This document shows positions 59,285 through 64,000 of a DNA stretch of 64,000 nt, piece by piece; within the stretch, counting starts at the first letter, position 1, and each line of letters starts with the position of its first letter. Below the pieces are notes generated by a model. That model did not search any database and had not been told where the DNA came from. It saw only the letters and a list, made by a program, of their open reading frames with translations. Source of the DNA: Neocallimastix lanati (nom. inval.) (Eukaryota; Neocallimastigomycota; Neocallimastigomycetes; Neocallimastigales; Neocallimastigaceae); contig JACVTC010000056.1 of the NCBI GenBank assembly GCA_016946835.1, positions 936,001-1,000,000 of the forward strand, in the 5' to 3' direction. A program made the position numbers and the translations under genes.

Positions 59285-61834
59285 ATGTATTGTAAAGTAA
59301 TAAAAAAAATATTTCTTTTCTATTATCACACAATATTCTTTTTAAATAATATAATTAATTGTTGCAAAATTAACTTTATTAATAATAATAATTTAATTTT
59401 TATTAATCAATCTAAATTATATAATAATAATAACTTAATTAAATCAAATAATTTTTCAGAAAATACATGTTCCAAAGAAAAAGATGATTTAAGTTATATT
59501 TTGAATTATAAAGGAGGAATTATTGAACCTGAATGGCAATGGGTAAAAAATATTTCTATTGTATATACATGGGTTGATGGTTCTGATATAAATTTTCAAG
59601 ATTTAAAATCAAAATATAATGGTGGAATTAAAAATGACAATAATAGAGATCGATCAGTTGATGAACTTCGTTATTCAATTCGTTCTTTAGAAAAATATAT
59701 GCCTTGGCATCAAGGAACAATTTATATAGTAACATGTCATCAAATACCAAAATGGTTAGATGTTAACAATCCCAGAATTAAAATAATTGATCATAAAACT
59801 ATTTTTCCAAAGTTCTTATTTCCAACTTTTGATTCAAATATTATTGAGTTATATCTTGATAAAATTCCAGGAATAACTGAACGGTTTATTTATTTTAATG
59901 ATGATCTGTTTTTAAATAATTATATTCATCCTAGTTTCTTTTTCACAAATAAAGGTTACATAAAAATATATAAAGAAAATAAATTGCTACAGGTTTCAAT
60001 GAAAATTTTTAGAAGTAATATATTGAAAAAACGAAATATGTTTAATAATATGAGTTACAATACTCGAAAAATGATACGTTCTTATTTTAATAAAGACTTT
60101 CAATATTATTATTTACAACATTACCCTAATGTTATATATCGTGATTTAATGGAACCATTTCGTCAATTTTTCAAAAAAGATTTAAAAGTATTTTGTATAG
60201 ATAAATTTAGAAATTGGGAAAAGATTCATTTATTATATCTTTATTTTATGTTTGTAAAATATTCAAGTAGCAATACTCATATCCTAAAACTATATAAAAA
60301 ATTCAATTCAATTAGCAATGGATCAATAATAAATTATTCTCTTGTTGAAGTTCCTATATCTATTAGCACTAAATTAGTTAAATTTGGATCGATAACAGAT
60401 AATTCTAAAAATAATAAAAAACAATTTAATTATATTAATACTCACCCCAATATTCGTGTTTTTAATTTCAATGACGACTATTCTAAACATTATCCCTCAC
60501 TTGAACTTCTCGAATTTATGATGACAAGATTTCCTGAACCATCATCTTTTGAAAAAAAGGAATATATTGAATTAGAAAATCAGACTTACAAAAAAATTAT
60601 GAATCTTCCTATTCCAAATGGATTTATTTATAATAAAACTCAAAACAGTTCCAACAATAAAAATACGAATTTGTGTACTGAAATATCTAAAACGGACATT
60701 TTAGAAGATTATATAATTAAAAAAGAAGAACTTCAAGGGCCAAAAAAGGAAATAAGTGATAGAGAAAAAGAAGAAATAGAATTTCTTTTAAATTATAAAG
60801 GAGAGAAACTTGATAATGAGTGGGAATGGGCAAAAACTCTATCTATAGTCTATATTTTCGAAAATAATGAAAACACAAAAAAAATAGAAATGAATAAACT
60901 GAAGTATTCATTACGTTCAATAGAAAAATATTTACCATGGTTTAAAGGAAATATATATATAATAATTAATAACGAAGATCAAAAAGAATTTAAATGGATA
61001 AATTCTAATAATAATATTAAATTAATAAATCAAAAATATTTAATACCAAATAACAATTTATTTAATAGACACATTATTGAAATGTTTTTAGATAAAATTC
61101 CAGGATTATCTGAACGGTTTATTTATATAAATAATAATAACTATTTTATAAACTATACCCATCCACGATTCTTTTTTAATAAAGAATTTTTCCCTAAATA
61201 TAATTTTGAAAAAATACTTTCAAACAGAGAAGTAAATGAAATAAAGAATTCCAATAATTCATTTTTCAGTACTTATAAAATTATTTTTAATTATTTTGGT
61301 AAACATTATGTAAATGGTTTGCAGTACTACAAAAATGCACCTTATCCACTTTATCGAGATCTTTTTGGCCCAGTTCGTCAACTCTATAAGAATTTTGTTA
61401 AGAATTTAGTAAATGGTAAATATTCATTAAATAACTCTATTCTGCCAATGTATATGATTACCACTTATAATATTTATGGAACAAATCATCCTTATTTTCC
61501 AAATATAATTGGTGGTTATGGAAAAGCAAAAAAATCAAAACCAATTATTCTTAATCCTTTAAGGAAAATAGAATTTTATGGATTTGATATCACATCTCCT
61601 GCAATATCAAATAAAACCATGTTTTTAGATATTTCCTTTAAAAAAGAGTTTAATTCATTAAATGTCTTAAATAATATTAATAATTGTAAATATGAAGCTC
61701 AAAAATATTTCAATAAAATAATCTCGGAACAAAAATTGTTTTTTAGTCTTAAAGAAGTAGAATATTCAAATTTTGATTGTTTCTTAAAAATTATGAATCA
61801 TTTATACAACAAAAAATCTCTTTTTGAATTATAG
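59285..61834 (+). CDS. Stealth-family sugar-phosphate transferase-like protein with two Stealth-like halves (paralogue)
   Basis: An uninterrupted 849-residue frame whose N-terminus (about 8-30) is hydrophobic, a signal peptide or anchor. Half 1: CR1 SIVYTWVDGSD (91-101), CR2 ELRYSIRSLEKYMPWHQ to FIYFNDDLFLNNYIHPSF (about 127-218), CR3 with YRDLMEPFRQFF and DKFRNWEKIHLLYLYF (about 280-321), and CR4-like FNDDYSKHYPSLELLEF to FPEPSSFE. Half 2 (about 495-790) keeps the fold pattern (LKYSLRSIEKYLPWFKGNIY, RFIYI...THPRFFF, YPLYRDLFGPVRQLY) but has SIVYIFENNE instead of SIVYTWVDGS and NNNN where half 1 has FNDD. It is closely similar to the product of 24954-27923 but lacks that protein's long Asn-rich N-terminal extension. 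Role inferred: sugar-phosphate transfer onto cell-surface glycans. An FkbM methyltransferase fragment follows 33 bp downstream. Confidence 0.88.
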   Translation: MYCKVIKKIFLFYYHTIFFLNNIINCCKINFINNNNLIFINQSKLYNNNNLIKSNNFSENTCSKEKDDLSYILNYKGGIIEPEWQWVKNISIVYTWVDGSDINFQDLKSKYNGGIKNDNNRDRSVDELRYSIRSLEKYMPWHQGTIYIVTCHQIPKWLDVNNPRIKIIDHKTIFPKFLFPTFDSNIIELYLDKIPGITERFIYFNDDLFLNNYIHPSFFFTNKGYIKIYKENKLLQVSMKIFRSNILKKRNMFNNMSYNTRKMIRSYFNKDFQYYYLQHYPNVIYRDLMEPFRQFFKKDLKVFCIDKFRNWEKIHLLYLYFMFVKYSSSNTHILKLYKKFNSISNGSIINYSLVEVPISISTKLVKFGSITDNSKNNKKQFNYINTHPNIRVFNFNDDYSKHYPSLELLEFMMTRFPEPSSFEKKEYIELENQTYKKIMNLPIPNGFIYNKTQNSSNNKNTNLCTEISKTDILEDYIIKKEELQGPKKEISDREKEEIEFLLNYKGEKLDNEWEWAKTLSIVYIFENNENTKKIEMNKLKYSLRSIEKYLPWFKGNIYIIINNEDQKEFKWINSNNNIKLINQKYLIPNNNLFNRHIIEMFLDKIPGLSERFIYINNNNYFINYTHPRFFFNKEFFPKYNFEKILSNREVNEIKNSNNSFFSTYKIIFNYFGKHYVNGLQYYKNAPYPLYRDLFGPVRQLYKNFVKNLVNGKYSLNNSILPMYMITTYNIYGTNHPYFPNIIGGYGKAKKSKPIILNPLRKIEFYGFDITSPAISNKTMFLDISFKKEFNSLNVLNNINNCKYEAQKYFNKIISEQKLFFSLKEVEYSNFDCFLKIMNHLYNKKSLFEL

Positions 61835-61867
61835 TATTTTTAATAGAATAGATTATTATTTCAATAA

Positions 61868-62041
61868 AATTTAATAGTTGAAGATAAAATAGATTATATA
61901 AAAAATGATATAGAAGGACATGAATTGGAGGTACCTCAGGGAGCAAAGGAAACATTACAAACATATAGACCAATTATACATATAGAAATTTTTGATAATC
62001 ATAAAATGAAAGTATCTAATAAATCTTTGATATCAATTTAG
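61868..62041 (+). pseudogene. FkbM-family methyltransferase fragment
   Basis: A plus-strand open stretch of 57 codons reading IDYIKNDIEGHELEVPQGAK and then RPIIHIEIFDN matches the conserved core of FkbM methyltransferases (lKxDiEGhElevLkGA...rPii.iEi). The N-terminal SAM-binding part is absent upstream, there is no start codon in a sensible place, and a stop ends it after SLISI, so it is a gene fragment. FkbM enzymes methylate sugars or other hydroxyl groups, and in gut fungi they can be expected in glycan-modifying loci. It lies just after Stealth gene 2; whether it was once a separate gene or the tail of a larger one cannot be told. Confidence 0.72.
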
Positions 62042-62459
62042 AAAAAGAATTTCTTTAAGTACTTATTTATATATTTTTGACAATAAAGAATAAAATACGA
62101 AAGTTTTTTTATACCTCATATATATCTCATTAAATTTAAATTATTTTTTAAGAAAAAAATTTTTTTTCATGAAAAAAAAAAATTAAAAATATTATGTACT
62201 TTAATAAATAATATAATATATCATAATATTGATAATATTTATTACAGAAAAATATATAATATTTTAAAATAAATATTCATATATAAAATATGATTTTTTT
62301 TATATTTTATATTTTTATCGAATTTTTATTTTAATTTCGAAAATTTTAATATTTAAAAAAAATTAATGCTTTAATAAATGTTAATATTTATGTAATTTAT
62401 TTTATTTATTTATAAAAAATTTTTTTGATTAAATAAAAGTAAAACTTATTGTTATTTAT
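62042..62459. other. A+T-rich spacer
   Basis: Low-complexity sequence; nothing recognised. Confidence 0.5.
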
Positions 62460-62590
62460 TGTTAATAATATGAATATTAAAGTTATGTGTTTATATGATA
62501 TTAAGAAGTTTTGTATTATATTTTAATATATATTATCAAGTATATAACCAATAATATATTTTGTGTAACCTTAATAAAATAACTGTAGTG
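62460..62590 (+). repeat. Decayed partial LTR of the LTR-4 family, plus orientation
   Basis: Starts TGTTAATAATATGAATATT and follows the first half of the LTR at 24323 (AAGTTTTGT..., ACCAATAATATAT, TGTGTAACC), with many differences. An old copy. Confidence 0.6.
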
Positions 62591-62674
62591 ATATCATTAC
62601 TATTAGTCAAAAATTTTAATAAATTCATAATTATGATCAATAAAAAAAAATAATAATTCTAATTAAAAAATAAA

Positions 62675-62770
62675 AATGGCAGTCAATTAATTCATTATTA
62701 AACTAAAAAAAAAAAAAATTGATAGAATAGTCAGTTAATATTGAATTAAATTGAAAATGATACTATTGTT
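62675..62770 (+). repeat. Decayed hairpin array (GTCAGTTAA...TTAAATTGA units)
   Basis: Two to three weak units of the leader-hairpin type (GGCAGTCAATTAATT; GTCAGTTAATATTGAATTAA) lie downstream of the partial LTR at 62460, the position expected for a leader array. Confidence 0.4.
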
Positions 62771-62776
62771 AGTTAA

Positions 62777-63015
62777 TGTTAAAAAGTAAAAGATTCGTTT
62801 TATTTATGTTTATAGAAAATGTAAATCTAATTTCATCTGTTTTATTAAAAGGAGTTATTATTGAAGAATTTTATATTATAAAATATTTATAGTTATTTTA
62901 TTTAGGTTACACAAATATATTATTGGTCTTATACTTGAAAATATATATATTAAAATATATCACAAAACTCCTTAAGATTATATATATACAAAACTTCAAT
63001 ATTTATATTTTAACA
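62777..63015 (-). repeat. LTR-4 3' LTR (inverted copy)
   Basis: 239 bp with TG...CA ends on the minus strand. About four differences from 24323-24562. Confidence 0.82.
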
Positions 63016-63582
63016 CTCCCCCTCAAGTCTAGCTTTCTATGAAGTTAGACTTGAATTAAGAGTTGCAGCGGAAATAATTATTCCTCATTTAATGCTTTAC
63101 AAATAAATGTGTGGATACTAGATGTGTATTTAATGAAAACGGAGATATCAAACTTTGTATAGATGGACATTGTGGTAGATTTGTAGGAGATCCTTGAACC
63201 ACTGAAGATGAATATGCAAAGGATATTGTGATGGAGAATGCATCTTACCTAAACAACCAGAGAGGGAAACTGACACTGAACATAATCTTGAATTTTTTTT
63301 TTTTTTTTTTTGGTATTCTAGGATTTTTGATTATAATTGAGTTCATTGTATTTTGTATGCTCGTTATAACTCCAATACTAAAGCTAGTGATACTAAATCT
63401 TATAAGCAATTTAATTATATTCGGTGTTTAATATTAATACATTATAATTTTAGTATAATACTATATAATATATATCGAATAAAATGATTTGGCTGATTTA
63501 CAACAAAAAGATAATAATTACTACAAGGATTGTTTATAAATTGTGAATAATAGATATAGATACTTAAAATGGTATTTTTTTC
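62777..63582 (-). mobile_element. LTR-4 element, 3' part, inverted copy of 23755-24562
   Basis: The LTR (62777-63015, TGTTAAAATATAA...TTTTTAACA read on the minus strand), purine tract and hairpin (63016-63054) and antisense host-like sequence up to about 63582 match the copy at 23755-24562 nearly base for base. Beyond 63582 the two copies diverge. No retrotransposon proteins. The 5' end lies outside the window or is missing. Confidence 0.72.
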
Positions 63583-63960
63583 AGATTGCTATAATAGAAA
63601 TGAGCATACTAGTATGAAATTTGTTCCAAACAATAGAGATAACCCTGATGACTTTGACATTAAAGGTTATGTTAATATTAAAAGTAATAAATATTATTTT
63701 ACAAGCAACAGAAGTGGTAATTGCATCTTACAATCAACTGATTGAGTTTAACCGAGTTCGTTATTATGATTGAGTTGTTTATCAAGATCCTACTAACAAG
63801 ACTAATGTTGAAATACCCTTGACTGAATATGGTTGTTGTACAATCGTAAGGGATAATAAAGATACCAAATGGATAGAAAATCTTCCTCATCATATACAAA
63901 TTAACCAAATTAATTTGATATCTAAGTCAAAATCAAAAATTTTAAGATTTAATTAATTTC
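63090..63960 (+). pseudogene. Broken host-like gene sequence inside LTR-4 (second copy)
   Basis: On the plus strand: LCIDGHCGRFVGDP near 63155, then the 67-codon frame 63228-63431 identical in protein to 24110-23907 (starts MMENASYLNNQRGKL, ends in a hydrophobic stretch), then, past the point where the copies diverge, KGYVNIKSNKYYFTSNRSGN (near 63665) and EYGCCTIVRDNKDTKWIE (near 63825). The pieces lie in different frames with stops between. They suggest a Cys-containing extracellular protein with a membrane segment; the family is not recognised. The orientation is antisense to the LTR. Confidence 0.5.
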
Positions 63961-63967
63961 TTTAGTC

Positions 63968-63968
<1 letters not shown>

Positions 63969-64000
<32 letters not shown>
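63969..64000. repeat. Poly-T run to the window edge
   Basis: At least 32 T residues; continues beyond the window or marks a contig end. Confidence 0.85.

Noticed and set aside
61791-61973. Minus-strand 60-codon frame across the Stealth 2 stop and FkbM relic
   Set aside because: Antisense to recognised coding sequence, with no motif.

Overview
The window is extremely A+T-rich eukaryotic DNA with few genes, short GT-AG introns, long homopolymer runs and pentanucleotide repeats. The genes point to an anaerobic gut fungus (Neocallimastigomycota): a large Cys/Tyr/Asn-repeat surface protein of the kind called scaffoldin in these fungi, two Stealth-family sugar-phosphate transferase-like proteins, a MNN1-type mannosyltransferase, and many Ty1/copia retrotransposons. 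The assignment is from protein style and base composition only; no database search was made.

Layout. 1-3.77 kb: right-truncated copy of a copia family (Copia-1). 4.7-5.2 kb: broken small secreted-protein gene. 5.47-12.02 kb: Copia-2, with both LTRs and a 5-bp target duplication. 12.28-18.46 kb: second Copia-1 copy. 19.46-21.17 kb: truncated copy of a non-coding LTR family (LTR-3). 22.8-24.56 kb: right part of another non-coding LTR family (LTR-4) carrying pieces of a host-like membrane protein gene. 24.95-27.92 kb: Stealth gene 1 (minus). 29.57-31.3 kb: decayed copia gag/protease. 31.33-35.50 kb: complete, very young LTR-3 element with apparently identical LTRs. 36.57-41.35 kb: scaffoldin-like gene with three exons. 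43.4-49.65 kb: old inverted repeat arms and pentamer satellites around a GT71-like mannosyltransferase gene (minus). 49.76-56.15 kb: nearly whole Copia-1 element with target duplication. 57 kb: decayed copia reverse transcriptase. 59.29-61.83 kb: Stealth gene 2 (plus), followed by an FkbM methyltransferase fragment. 62.5-64 kb: LTR-4 again, in inverted orientation to the 24-kb copy.

The host genes (two Stealth proteins, GT71, FkbM remnant, secreted scaffoldin-like protein) all belong to the secretory pathway and cell-surface glycan or cellulosome biology, set in a retrotransposon-rich neighbourhood. In both Stealth proteins a second Stealth-like half has lost the acidic signature residues.

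The most unusual signal is shared by the LTR families. In Copia-1, Copia-2 and LTR-3 the primer-binding site directly abuts the 5' LTR and is complementary not to a tRNA 3' end but to the anticodon stem-loop and D-arm of tRNA-Lys(CUU), which implies priming by a 5' half-tRNA. Their leaders carry tandem arrays of short hairpins whose stem sequence differs between families while the pairing is kept, and Copia-1, LTR-3 and LTR-4 have a stable hairpin just before the polypurine tract.
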